Source: Sacculina carcini
Lineage: Eukaryota > Arthropoda > Thecostraca > Sacculinidae
Assembly: GCA_916048095.2 (NCBI GenBank)
Contig: OU696579.1
Span: forward strand, 2,356,001 to 2,420,000
Direction of reading: 5' to 3'
Length of the DNA: 64,000 bases
The notes beneath the pieces are model-generated. The model ran no database searches, was not told the DNA's origin, and saw nothing but the letters and a program-made list of their open reading frames with translations. Numbering within the stretch: the first letter of the stretch is position 1; the number at the start of each line of letters is the position of its first letter. The position numbers were made by a program, and so were the translations under genes. This document shows positions 10,663 to 26,936 of the stretch, piece after piece.

Positions 10663-13452
10663 TCATCGCACCACACCAGACACTGGCTCCGTTTTAACCC
10701 GCACGCCCGCTAGAACCGACGTCGTCGACGCGCCTTCAGGCCTCCGCGACGGAGACTCGACGTCCGATGAGCCCGCACTGACAGAATCACGGCGCGACGA
10801 CCGACGCCGCCTGCGCGAGCGCCCCCTGGCGGCCGACGGCGCAACGTTCAGTGCAGATGGCGTTGTCGTCGGCGCCATTTTGCGCTGCAGCTGCTCGTAG
10901 CGCGCCTGCCAGAGCGCGCACTGTCGCGTCACCACGTCCGGGTAGGTGCGCTCCATGAAGCCGTCGGCCGGCACCTTCAAATGCCACCCGCTGCCCGGCC
11001 GCCGCACGGCCAGCGACTGCAGCAGCTGACACGACTGCTCGGCCGTCACACCGCCGCCAGTCGCTTCTAACAGCTGCTGCCGTGTGACAGAGTCGCGCTG
11101 CGTGAACCAAAACAGCAGTAGATCGCGTGCGTCGAGGCGCGCGTCGGCCGCCTCATAGAGCAGCTCACTGCGCACCGTCCACACGCCGCACACCAGCCGG
11201 CCACACTGCTGCAACTGACGCACCACGTCGTCCGTCGACACGGCCGGACCGCGTGCGCTTTTGACACCTGCGCTGCCGTCGACCGCCGACGGAAGCGACA
11301 CCTGCCGCATCAGCTGCTGCAGCAGACACAGCTGTTGGCGCAGCAGCAGGCCGCGCAGCTGCTCGGCCACCGACAACCGCCGCAGCTGCCGCAACGACAG
11401 CGTTTGCAGGCGCCGCTCGGCCGCCAGCGCGTCGCCACCGTCCAGCAGTGTAGCCGCCGCCGTCGACTTGCCGCTCGTCGTGGAGGCGGCCGCGCCGTCC
11501 GACGCCTTCTCGGTCTTGATCACCGCTGACGATGTTGCAACACAATCGGGCACCAGTTGCTGGCGATACTGCTGCACGCTGACGAGTCGCGTCGTCTCAT
11601 CGTCGCTGTGTGGACCGTCCGTCACCGCGGCGGAGGAGGCTGTGTATCGCAGTCGTCGCCGGCTGGCAGCGGCGTGGCGGGAGGCGGCGGCGTGCAGTCG
11701 CGCCGGCAGCCACGGCTCGGCCTGCTCGCGCTGTCTCATGGCGTGGTAGCTGCGCTCGCGAGCCGCCTGCTGTTTGTCGTTCAGCGGACCGGCAAACTTG
11801 ACGGACACGCGCTCCGGCGCCGCCACAGCCTCGCCACCACCGCCGCCGCCACAAGACTCGTCACTCTCGCGGCGCGCACGCACGTCGCCGCTGTCCAAGT
11901 AGTCAAAGTCGGGCCGCATCGACAACACATTGGACACCAGCGTGAGATGCAGCTGCAAGTCGTCATCATTGTCATCATCCTGTTGATCATCATAGTCGTG
12001 GCGGCCCGACACCAGCGTGCCGACACAGAAGCGCGACGTGTCGACTGCCACACGACGTCCCACCACATCATGATGGTCCATGCGACCGCTCTGGTAGCGC
12101 ACTGATTGTGAGCATGAAGAGGTCGATGTGACGTTGGAGCGCGCGCCGTCCACGTTCAGTGCAATCTGCTCGCCGTGACTGACATCATAGCTGGCGGATG
12201 ACGTGTCCAGCGGCACCTGCACAACACACACACAAAAAAATGCAGGATTAAAAAGAACGTTCATATATATAGTCTACCAAATAGAGCTGAATAGAAGGCT
12301 GGAATAAATTAGCAATTAGCGACATTGTTCACCAACCAATAACATAATTGTTCAAGAATAAATACAATATCTGGAAGGCGGCAGTCACGAGCATGTGACT
12401 CATTACTGCCTATGTAATTAGTAAGAACATACACCCACACGCGCACACATGCCAGCAGGCAAAATGCGACCAGTAGATGAGCATTTTGACGCAGGTGAAA
12501 AATGGAAGTCGCAATGGAGAAATATAGCAATGCATGTACTTCCCTCATTTGCCAATTAAGCAGTTAAATATATATAAGACGATCAAATACAGTATGAACA
12601 CACCGGTCACACAGCCAAACAACACAAATATCGCCCAAATGAGATCTAGATAACAGCCACGCTCTACGTGACTTCCACTACACATCACAATGAAATGACC
12701 ACTGAATCAAGCCCAGCACCACCGCTGTACACTTACACTAACACACACGTGTGTGAGTGTGTGTGTGTGAGAGTGAGAAGGGGGAAATTTATGTGCGCAT
12801 AGGTATGATTGTTTGATGAGTATATATATGCGTGTATATATCAGTTGGTATAAAATGTACATCAATATAACAGTGCATATAATGTGTATGAGTAATATGT
12901 GTATGAGTAATAAATGTGTATGAGTACTAAATGTGTATGAGTACTTAATGTGTATGAGTAATATGTGTATAAATAGCATGACATGTGGTATTATTCGTGG
13001 CCATTATCACAAACGTCAATTATATTAATTGTATATATGATAATTGGTGTTTAAGGGATGCACCGGCCTGTCAGACCATATGGCGCTATCCCTAAATTGT
13101 ATATAATCCACAATTAAGCGATACTCGGCGGATCTTGTCACTTGGTATGTATTTGAAGTATTTCTGATCATGTAATGATGCTGGAATGACAACACAAGAA
13201 AACACACGGAAGTACCTGAAGTCGAAGTTGCGCGTGCGCCGGGCGAACATGAGCGACGCTCGGTGTGGAAACAGGTCGGTGGTAGGCGCGCGTGGCCGGC
13301 CGCACCGGGTATTGAAGCAGCCATACGGCGTCGCGTAGCGCGTGCGACAAAAACACGGGCAACTCGCGCACCACCGGGTCGTCGCAGTCCTTGCTGTCGC
13401 CAGCGGAGCGTTTGGCCGAGTCAGACGACGACGCCGAGCAAGCCGAAGCCAT
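10663..13452 (-). CDS. POLR3E: RNA polymerase III subunit RPC5 (2 coding exons)
   Basis: Exons on the minus strand are 13452-13216 and 12216-10663, 596 aa, with a phase-0 junction. The protein heterodimerises with RPC4 on the Pol III periphery and acts in initiation, termination and reinitiation. The N-terminal dimerisation domain is clear: DDPVVRELPVFLSHALR then LLQYPVRP (about residues 24-53), GEQIALNVDG just after the junction (about 94-103) and the acidic LSMRPDFDYLDSGD. Later come a VSVKFAGPLN...RERSYHAMRQREQAEPW segment and a winged-helix-like region with GVWTVRSELLY and DLLLFWFTQ. It ends at VRVKTEPVSGVVR. The long C-terminal extension of vertebrate RPC5 (about 700 aa in total) is absent. 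The ORF is Ala/Arg-rich and GC-rich. It is head-to-head with TAB1, 1.3 kb apart. The 1-kb intron has TG repeats at its acceptor. Confidence 0.95.
12870..12975. repeat. Minisatellite, units of about 16-19 bp
   Basis: Five or six imperfect units of TGTGTATGAGTAATA-type sequence in the POLR3E intron. Confidence 0.85.
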
Positions 13453-14789
13453 CGATATTGAGCCTGGCCGCTGGAGTATGATGACGCCGTCTGAGTAAAG
13501 CATAAGAACGTCAAAATCAAAGCTGATGTTGAAAAGACAAGGTCCACCACGTGGTGGAGCTTAGGTTCCTACGCCCAGCACTAATATTCATACCAGATAA
13601 ACATCAAAGGCTTCCACCCATTCAGACAGGGAAGATGGAATGGTATATTCCATTCGGCGAAAGTAAATATTCTCAACTGCTTTGGATAATACTTTTGTGT
13701 TGAGGGCCCCGGCCGTTCGTACGCGTCTCAATACAAAATATTTAAAATACATGAGATTTCAACAGCGAAACACTTAGATGCTAGATCAATCGCTACATGG
13801 CTCATGATAATCCAAATGAGCTAAGGTACCAAAAAACCCACACCAGCTTAACGGTAGCAACGACATACAACGCTACTGCAACCACATGCGATTGGCGAAA
13901 TACCGTCGTCATAAGTAGCAACGTGTTTATAAACAAAAATAACCAATACTATATTGCCTAATTGTGAAAATCTGAACAAATATGATGAAACCTGGTGTCC
14001 CATACTTAAGACATATAATTATTCAGAGAAAGAATTTTAAAACCAATTTGTTGCAATTCTGAGATAATTGTTACGAGCAATTGAGTTGTTCAAAACATTT
14101 TCGTGACAGGTCTTGTCGAGGAACTGTGATAAACTGTGATGTGCTTTAAGTCATCTGATTTTCACATCATAATCATTTCCACCCGTATTTATCCTTTTTC
14201 ACAATCTTGACGATTGACGATGTACAGACTATTTAGCGCAAAGTGGTCGGAACCAGCCGACGCGCTATACCAACAACAGTTCAAATGCGTGTAGTACTGG
14301 GTTAGTAGGTGGATTTATTTGTTTGTTGGTTTATTTTTTTCGGATGAGGGGCTTACGCTTGTCTAACGATGTATATTTCACCTAAATCTTAGGTATATTT
14401 TTTATAATTGATCATTGGACATTTTTGTGCGGTATGTGTCGACACGTGTCATTTCTTGCACCGACTTATCACACGATTGTATGACTGCCCGAGTAACCAA
14501 CTAATGACACACACACATGCCCGACAGACACGCATAGTGGGGTGCCAGGAAGCGCTAGCCGCACAGACATTGTATTCATGAGTGTCAGTCGTCCAGTCAC
14601 ATGAGTACGTCATCTGTTGACAGCGGTCGTGGTGTTTCATTGTTTTTCCGCTTCATAATTGTGTGTGAGCGTCGGCAGTTGCGGCTATGTAGTACATGTA
14701 GCACGTGCTCACCTATCGCTGTGTGCGTGTGTGATCGCGTTAACTGCCAAAGTAAACCCGCTTGGCTCTGAATCGTCTCTGAATCGGGC
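13453..14789. other. Bidirectional intergenic region, POLR3E / TAB1
   Basis: Separates the divergent starts of POLR3E (-) and TAB1 (+). AT-rich, no ORF of note and no recognised repeat. It presumably holds both promoters; no TATA or initiator could be assigned with confidence. Confidence 0.5.
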
Positions 14790-16265
14790 ATGAATGTGTC
14801 CGGCTCCGCGTCGGCGCTCGACCACCACGCCAGCTGGACCGATGATCTGCCCGTGTGTCACAACTCAGGCGTCGGCTACGAGATCAACAAAGCGTACCGA
14901 CATGACGGCTACCGCACCGAACAACATCGGCTCGAGGACTTCAGCTTTCACTTTGAACTTGACCGAGGTCTGTGCTTGTACGCGCTGTTTGACGGGAGAC
15001 GCGGCGACGCGGCCGCCAGGTTTGCTCAGCAACGCATGCCGGCCGAGTTGTGTTTCGGCCAGCTGTCACGCCGCTCTGCCCCGCCCAGCGACCAGGCCGT
15101 CAGCAACGTACTGGTGCAGGCGTTCGCCGCCGTCGAGGCCGGCTTTTTTGAGAGCATCGGAGCGCAGCTGGCCGAGAGAGCCATGCTACTGAGCGAGCCG
15201 CCTGACTGCCTCGACGAAGAGCTCAGTGGTGGCAGCGGTGATGGCGGTGGCGGCGTGTGTGAGCGACTGCAACAGCTGAACCGCACGGCCGAGTGCGGCA
15301 CGTCGGCGCTGCTGGCCGTCGTGTTTGACCGGCGGCTGTTTGTGGCCGGCGTGGGCGACAGTCGCGCCCTGCTCTGTTCGACGCACGCCGACGGAGTGTT
15401 GCGCGTGCGTCAGCTAAGCACTGACCACCGGCTGGACGGGCACGGCGGGGCTCGGGAGCGCGAGCGACTGCGGCGTCTCGGCGTGGACGCCAACGCTCTG
15501 CTTCGTGCTTCATGCGACCTCGGCATCAGCCTGGGATCAGCCGACACTGCCAAGGAAGCGTCGCTTTTGTCTTCCGCCACTGCTATGACGCCGACGTCAG
15601 CTGACAGTGTGCTGGCACGCTGTCTCGGCGACCACGTGCTGAAGACGGCGGCCGGCGGGGCGGCGGCGTCGCTGTCCTCTCCCGACGTGGCGCTGGCGTC
15701 GCTCGACGAGTCGTGTCGCTTCCTGCTGCTGGTGTCGCGCGGTCTGTGTGAGGCGCTCGAGGAGACATGCTGTGCCGGCGAGCCGAGCGAGGCGCACGTG
15801 AACCGCACACTGGCGCAACTGGTGGTGCAGCAATTCGGCACGCAGACCACACTGGACGGAGTGGCGCAGTCGGTGGTGAACCGCGTGGCACGCGATCATC
15901 ACGACCGCTTCATCAACTCGCACAGCCGACGATGTCAGCGCTGCGAGGACATGACGCTGCTGGTACGCAACTTCAGCTACCCGCTGCGTTCAACGATGAC
16001 GGCCACGACGCAGGCGGCACTCGCGGAGTCGCCGCCTGCGACGACCACCATCGACGGAGCGTCATCCACGGCGACCAGCGAGACAGTGTCGTCGGACGCG
16101 GCCAGTGTGATGGACGGCAATGTTAGCGCCTCCAGCACAGCGGCGACGGCGGCGGACGGTCGCGTCAAGGCTTATGTATCTTTCGATGAGTTTCACGCGG
16201 CCGTCGCAGCCGGGGTGTCTGATGCCGCCGACGACAGCTGGTGGAAACAACTGCTCGGCGTGTGA
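14790..16265 (+). CDS. TAB1: TAB1-like PP2C-fold pseudophosphatase, single exon
   Basis: TAB1 binds and activates the MAP3K TAK1 in immune and stress signalling. This 491-aa ORF is uninterrupted. It opens with SWTDDLPVCHNSGVG near residue 15, a strong TAB1 signature. A PP2C-like domain follows, with FDGRRGD (Asp68) where phosphatases have DGHGG, VGDSRALL (about 188-195), LSTDHRLD and the closing EDMTLLVRNFSYPL (Asp387). The phosphatase SDGLWD metal motif is replaced by SRGLCEA, so catalysis is unlikely, as known for TAB1. A Ser/Thr/Ala-rich linker leads to the C-terminal TAK1-binding segment DGRVKAYVSFDEFHAAV (about 456-472). Length is close to vertebrate TAB1 (about 504). Vertebrate TAB1 genes are split by many introns; none is seen here. 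Convergent with GAPDH. Confidence 0.93.
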   Translation: MNVSGSASALDHHASWTDDLPVCHNSGVGYEINKAYRHDGYRTEQHRLEDFSFHFELDRGLCLYALFDGRRGDAAARFAQQRMPAELCFGQLSRRSAPPSDQAVSNVLVQAFAAVEAGFFESIGAQLAERAMLLSEPPDCLDEELSGGSGDGGGGVCERLQQLNRTAECGTSALLAVVFDRRLFVAGVGDSRALLCSTHADGVLRVRQLSTDHRLDGHGGARERERLRRLGVDANALLRASCDLGISLGSADTAKEASLLSSATAMTPTSADSVLARCLGDHVLKTAAGGAAASLSSPDVALASLDESCRFLLLVSRGLCEALEETCCAGEPSEAHVNRTLAQLVVQQFGTQTTLDGVAQSVVNRVARDHHDRFINSHSRRCQRCEDMTLLVRNFSYPLRSTMTATTQAALAESPPATTTIDGASSTATSETVSSDAASVMDGNVSASSTAATAADGRVKAYVSFDEFHAAVAAGVSDAADDSWWKQLLGV

Positions 16266-16858
16266 TCCTCGGTGTGTCAGTGTGTCAGTGTGTGTCAGTG
16301 TGTGGAGGCGGGATATTTTGCTGTGATTTGTAACATTGTCGATCAAAAATTTATCCAGACTACTGAAAATGGTCTCAGATGGGCGCCCCCAGAAACGTGT
16401 TTGCATGCGGAGTTACCCGTGGTTCTGTTACCAGGCTACGATTATAATAGTATTGTGTGTGTGTGTGTGTGAGCCAGCGAGTTTCCATTATGCTTTCATT
16501 TTAACACATGTTTTTACGATTTTCTGTTGCTGCCAACATTGTTTTATGATCTGACCATGGTCAATTGATCAATCATATGATCAATTGTCTTCTTGTTGAT
16601 TTTTGTTGTTGTGCAGCTCTCATGCCTGTTTATTTATCGTTATTGCTCGCCTCTCACAACCAGCTTTGAATATTATATTTATATATTATTTCATTGTTTC
16701 ATATGTTTGAGCGCCTTAAATCATATGCACGTGCATATACACATTTTCCGCGTGGATTTTGCGAGTGAACCAACTGATACAGTAACTGATAACACACAAC
16801 TGAACTAGATAAGCTGCAACCAATTTGTCTGCTGAATACATCCGCCTCACACGTTCAT
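16266..16858. other. Intergenic, TAB1 3' / GAPDH 3'
   Basis: Short TG runs and AT-rich sequence. A TTTATT at 16629-16634 reads AATAAA on the minus strand and is a candidate GAPDH polyadenylation signal, about 225 bp past the stop. No gene seen. Confidence 0.4.
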
Positions 16859-21928
<5,070 letters not shown>

Positions 21929-21963
21929 AGGCGCGCGTGGGCATCACTGTCCCACGCGCGCCT
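21929..21963. repeat. GC-rich hairpin, copy 2
   Basis: A 13-bp perfect stem (AGGCGCGCGTGGG with CCCACGCGCGCCT) around a 9-nt loop. It matches the 10126 hairpin in inverse orientation, with shared flanks (ATGTATTA on one side, CAAGA on the other). Confidence 0.85.
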
Positions 21964-22433
21964 GCAAGAGGTCGCAACACCACCACACTTCGAACACGAC
22001 TCCACGCTCACACCGTCACACACGGGAGCACACACACACACACACGCACAGGCCTCACCCACCGCAACAACCAATCAGCGGCGAGCCGGTCACTCGCTCG
22101 CCGCCGCGGGGCATCAACATTTGACAAAAACATACACACACACACACACACGCACCGACACAACTATACACAATCGCTCACACTCTCGCACGCAATACAC
22201 AATTCAACCATACATGATCACACATAGACACATTAACACGTTCACGCACGCAGATACAATCTCTCACACAATCTCTCACACGCACTCTCTCACTGCACAC
22301 GATCACACCACACTCTGTGTATAAAGGTTCGCCAGTAGCGTCATGGGCAAACGGCATCTATATGCTTTCAACTCTATAGATTCACATAGACGAATCCAGT
22401 CTATATTACCTGTGGCTCCAGTGCATTTATGTA
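21964..22433. repeat. CA-rich low-complexity DNA
   Basis: Degenerate CA/ACAC-rich DNA with short (CA)n runs (22028-22044, 22131-22150). No gene. Confidence 0.5.
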
Positions 22434-22690
22434 GATTAAAGCGCGCCACACACTAAAGCACTTGCGATTTCCCCAACAAAAACTGTCGGAGCCGCTGTTA
22501 TTACCTTGCATAATTGACATGATCACGTGACCACAGATACTCACTGTCATGTCAGCTGGCTCACTCATACACACACACACACAGGCAAAACAATACAATA
22601 CAAACTCAAATAGACTGACACTGAAAACATACAGACATACACTCACTTGCACATACACAAAAGCAAGCACAAGCACACACACACACGTGC
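22434..22690 (+). repeat. Dispersed repeat B, copy 1
   Basis: About 255 bp containing CTGTTATTACCTTGCATAAT and TGACATGATCACGTGA, followed by CA-rich DNA. It recurs collinearly at 50691-50955. No ORF; class unknown. Confidence 0.85.
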
Positions 22691-24111
22691 CATCGTACCA
22701 AACATACACAACACTAGCCATCGTAGCAAACATACACAACACAGCTTAACAGGCAAACAAGCCAAGCATACACCAATGTACAGCACAATGTGCACTCAAT
22801 CACAAGCACAGGAGAAACACAAATCACATGTAGATACTATTGAGCATGACATTTACACGTATTGTACTAATACTGGTACAATTGACGAGGAGTCGGATCA
22901 GCTCTTAAGAGACGCATTGCAGACCGACTGGCAAGCTGTTGATCGGACTCACCTGGTCTCGGTGTTGATTGTACGTCGCAGTCAGATGCACTGGGCGAGC
23001 TGGCAGCATGTGGATAGCGCACTATAAGCGGCCGTTGGTCTGTCAGGTTCTGCTGTCGCTGCTCACCAGACTGGTCCTGATTGCTGATCACACCTGGTTT
23101 GCACAGTCGCACACTACGCATATGACGTGGTATCCCGTCGACCTCGACTTTGAGGCGAGATGAAACGCCATTGACAGTACCGATTTGTGATTTTGACTGA
23201 CAGCAAGATCCACACTGACCGATCCACTCACGATCTCCCACTTTGTACTTACAGCGTGATGCCGATGCATCAGCCAGTGCAGTTTTATGTTGTCGCCGGA
23301 GTAGAACAGGATGCCGTCGAATACGGTACTTGTACAACTGAGCTGCGGGTGCCGATCTAGCCGTGCGGCTGTCTTTCGGAGGATCATTGCACCAATATCT
23401 TCAGCTGAACAGTTCGATCTGGCCATGATAGTTTTTATAGTGCGATGACTACGTTCCGATATACCATTGCCAGTTGGTTCGTACGCACATAGAAACGCCA
23501 GTCGCTTTCCCCATTCATCTAGAAGACGTTTGAAGGCATCGTCTGAAGATAGTGGCATTGTCAGCGAGAACCTCCAAGGGCGCATCACTTTCTCGAAAAA
23601 TCGACTGCATATGTCCAACTATACTGGCGCTGTCCTGTTTTTTCAGCTGACGCCATAGCGAGAAACGCGATGGACCGCAGTCTATGACGGTGAGGTAGTG
23701 ACATCTACCAGCGTGAGTCATATCCACAGCTAGCCGTTGCCAAGTGCGGGCCACGTGAAGCTTGCCGCCTGTCCACCGGACTGGAGCTGGGTCAATTGAC
23801 TGGCACGCCTCGCATTATCTCACCACGGCCTGTGTCATACACCGTGTTGCAGCAGGATCTCTCTTCTAGGCAAAATAGTGCGTGCGTCTAACTCCCGGAT
23901 GACCGCCAGTCTCATGCACTGTTCTGAGCAGGTCATGACGAGACTGGCACTGGGCAGGACAGGCTGCTTGGACAGCATAAGAGTACTTCTTCAGGTATGC
24001 CGCAGGAACCCGAGTAAGTTTATCGGCCACATTACACGACGAGTTGATGAACTCCACACTGATAACTAGATGATTCCCGCCACCAATGACACGGAAGTTC
24101 AATCGTCTGCG

Positions 24112-24815
24112 GATGATGATGATGATGTACGCATATATTACACCCAGCTGGAGCAGGAGGTGCAATGCGCTATAGCCACATTCAAAATGAATCACTGGTG
24201 TATCAGCCGGTTCCACTGCTGGCGATTAGTAGCCGTTGCAGCTGCACTACTAAGCGTCAGACCGAGCCGCTGCAGGTCTTCCTCCATCAGGCCGGCGCAG
24301 CACATGTCCCAGTAGTGTCAGTCTCGCGCAATACCGTAGGAGAGCACGATGTCCCGCATCGACTTCCTCACTCAGCGTCTCTGTCAATGTCCACGTTTCG
24401 CCACCATAAATCAGTGTGGACTTCACACAGGCAGCGAACAGACGAATTTTGGCCTGTATTGATGCGTTTGAAGTCCAAACACTGGAAAGTCTGCGGGCGG
24501 CCAGCCAGGCCAGCTGTCGGCGTCGACGGTACGCCGCTCGGCTATTCGACATTTCACTACCGAGATAGGAAAAGTCAGCGGTGAGTTTTAGCAGAGCACC
24601 CGATTTCGTCTTGATGGTGGCTGTGTCTTCACTGCCTACCGCCATGTATTCACATTTGGCTTCATTTAAATGCAGCCCGACCGTTGATGCAACGTCCTCG
24701 AACCGGTCCAGCTGACTCTGCGCGTCTGCTGCACTGTCGGCAACAATGGCGATATCATCAGCATATACCAGAGCGCAGAGTCTAACTGCAGTATATCGTG
24801 ATGACAGTCGGCGGA
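24112..24815 (-). pseudogene. LINE (RTE-like) RT 3' fragment inside LTR-element RNase H
   Basis: The minus-strand ORF 25080-24250 starts as the RNase H of the surrounding LTR element. From about 24815 it changes to a non-LTR RT: LVYADDIAIVADSA, LHLNEAKCEYMAVGS, FSYLGSEMSNS and LIYGGETWTLTETL. Downstream the fragment ends in a (GAT)n tract at 24113-24127 (plus-strand reading), typical of LINE 3' tails. RNase H/integrase sequence of the host element resumes after it. The open frame across the junction looks fortuitous. Confidence 0.75.
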
Positions 24816-26132
24816 TGAGCATCTCACTGGAAGCCTTTGCGTGCAGACTGGATTTGCCACTCAGTGCATTGCTAATCCAGTGATGTAACGTGCGAGAGTC
24901 TGTCACCAGCCGCAACTTCCAATCCCAGACGAGCGCCATATTCATACCTTTGATAGCGGCGTCCAGCCCAGCCAAATTGTTATGAGCGGCGTCCTCAGCG
25001 CGAAGCCAGCACCTGTCTTCGACAATAACGCCACCAATTTCTAGCACAGCGACGAGCGCTAAGGAGCTGGTGTCTGTCAAACAACAGCGTGTCCGCTATC
25101 AATATCTCATCGTCCGAATGCAGGGTCAGCTTGCTTCACGCGATCCATTGTCTCCTTCAGCATGCACAGGACTTCTCCACCGTCGTTCACTCGGTCGTCC
25201 CAACCGCTGGTAACTGCATTCACTCGACGTTTTATATATGCAGCAGCCACACACAGCCAATCACACACGGACATATGTCCGGTAAGCTTGCCGCACAGGG
25301 AGAATACGTTACGACGAGTAAGTATAGCCGGAATCTCGGCCACAGTGTTATCGCGGCGCCAATGCAAATGACGTCCGTTACTCTCAATTCTTACACCAAG
25401 TACAAGTGCGCCGTTCCGCAGCCGTTCTGGAGTTGTGCACACCAAGCCGAACTTCCTCAAGTGGGAAACCACATAATTTACGCTCACTACACTCATTAAC
25501 AAGCACGTCGTCTATGTATGATGAGGTGCCGGCACGAACTTTTTGGTCCTGCTTGAGTACTGTTTCCAACACCGCTTGAATGATAACTGGAACGACGTTC
25601 AGCCCAAATCCCATGCGTGTTAGACAGTACCGACGTCCCTCAAAGTTTACTGTCTTGTAAGGCCACGAGTCAGGTTGGACACAAATCTGCAGGTAAGCTT
25701 TGCTGAGATAGATAAGCGCCGCATCACAACCGATCTTCCTCCATAGGCGCAGCTTCTCGGCACATATGTTAGTGTTAGCCGTGTATGGATGAATATGCTC
25801 ATTGGGCTCCCTGAAGTCCAGCACTGGCCGATTTTTCTGCTTGTTGCACTGTACAACCGCCATGAGCGGAATGAGCCCCTTCACTGGTCCATACTCCCGC
25901 TCATCGTAAGGTTGTAGCCAGCCTTTACGAATCCACTCGAGGGTCTCATTCCGGAATTTCGCTCGAGTGTTGAGCCGCATCCTATACTGGCTCACACTGT
26001 TATACAGCGCAGCAGGCTACCGATCATCGGCCCATTTCCAGGCGACTGTCCACTGCTTTTGTTTGGCGTTGAATTATGCAGTGAAGTTCTTACGCTCGAC
26101 TACAAGTTCAGCAGTTTTCCTCGTCTCTTGTG

Positions 26133-26440
26133 GACTGCGTGGTGTAGTGGTAGCACACCCGCCTCACAAGCGGGAGGTCCGTGGCTCGTAACCCGGCCGA
26201 GCAGAATTTCTTGGGCGAATTCTATAATCCAACAGTCCCTGTCCACCCAGCGGTAAATGGTACCATATATCAGTCATGTGTTGTGCCATGCATTCTGGTA
26301 AGGGGGCCCTCTCTAATACGTCTTTCGTCCTTGTGGCGCCATAGCGTGGATAGGGTCGGTTCTGCAGTGGCAGCGAGCTGCTCGGGGCACACCTGTGTGT
26401 TCATAAGCCTCGGCTTCTTCCCGTGTGTCAGCTGTCACTT
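26133..26440 (+). mobile_element. tRNA-derived SINE
   Basis: A tRNA-like head with the A box TGGTGTAGTGG and the anticodon arm CCCGC-CTCACAA-GCGGG (CAC anticodon, tRNA-Val-like). A degraded B box (GGCTCGTAACCC) follows. The T stem does not pair properly, so this is not a working tRNA. An unrelated body follows, including GTCCACCCAGCGGTAAATGG. The 3' end is approximate. It sits between the protease and RT parts of the LTR element. Confidence 0.7.
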
Positions 26441-26936
26441 AGACCTTTAACCTATAACTCTCGCTCACTCCAGCGCATATCGGATCGAAACTTGGCTCAC
26501 TCGCAGCACCTGCCACTCTATCGCCGTGCTCACCGAGACACGCGGTCGTCTTTTGTAATACACACTCCACCAAACGACGAATTTGCGTTCATGCCGAGTA
26601 CAAAATGGAAATTCAGCGGTCTAAATTCCACAACTAGAGCGTCGATCAATCTTGGGACGTGCTGGTTGGAGGATTGTAGACAGACAGTTGCTTCCCCAAC
26701 GCAATGATGCGCAGATCCATCAATAGTGACGATTGAGGAGCCGCAGCTTCTCCAAGAAGCGCAACATGATACATGAATTAAATATCGTGAACATCCTGTA
26801 TCAACCAGCACTGACTTTTTGCAATAGTTTACGCGCAGCTCAATGGTAGACAATGCGTCTCTGGAAAACGAATTGAAATGAATTTTTGAATGTTTTGGGC
26901 TGCACCGGCCTCTAGGAACATATGACACCCCCAGTC

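Larger units (their letters stand above)
22867..26928 (-). mobile_element. Degenerate LTR retroelement (PR-RT-RH-IN order), no LTRs seen
   Basis: Reading on the minus strand: a retropepsin-like piece with LVDTGCSRYLI (26928-26530); an RT with RPVLDFREPNEH, RMGFGLN and SYIDDVLVNE (25995-25384); a connection region with LTRRNVFSLCGKL (25502-25107); RNase H with VTDSRTLHHWIS (from 25080); an integrase zinc region with VADKLTRVP and HETGGHPGVRRT (about 24070-23866); the core split over two frames, with LAVDMTHAG, LADN and GNGISERSHRTIK (23754-23088); and a C-terminal domain with VDGIPRHMRSVRL. It is interrupted by a LINE fragment (24112-24815), by a SINE (26133-26440) and by frameshifts. The Ty3/gypsy-like order suggests that superfamily, but the RT variant is divergent. 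Inactive. Confidence 0.8.

Noticed and set aside
11557-12105. 182-aa plus-strand ORF opposite POLR3E
   Set aside because: Shadow of a GC-rich coding exon; no conserved motif.
12870-12975. CRISPR-like repeat array
   Set aside because: Units are contiguous with no unique spacers, in a eukaryotic intron.
15410-15923. Several minus-strand ORFs opposite TAB1
   Set aside because: GC-rich antisense shadows of the real gene.
26133-26205. Functional tRNA-Val (CAC)
   Set aside because: T stem and B box do not pair or match and there is no acceptor stem; fits a SINE head better.
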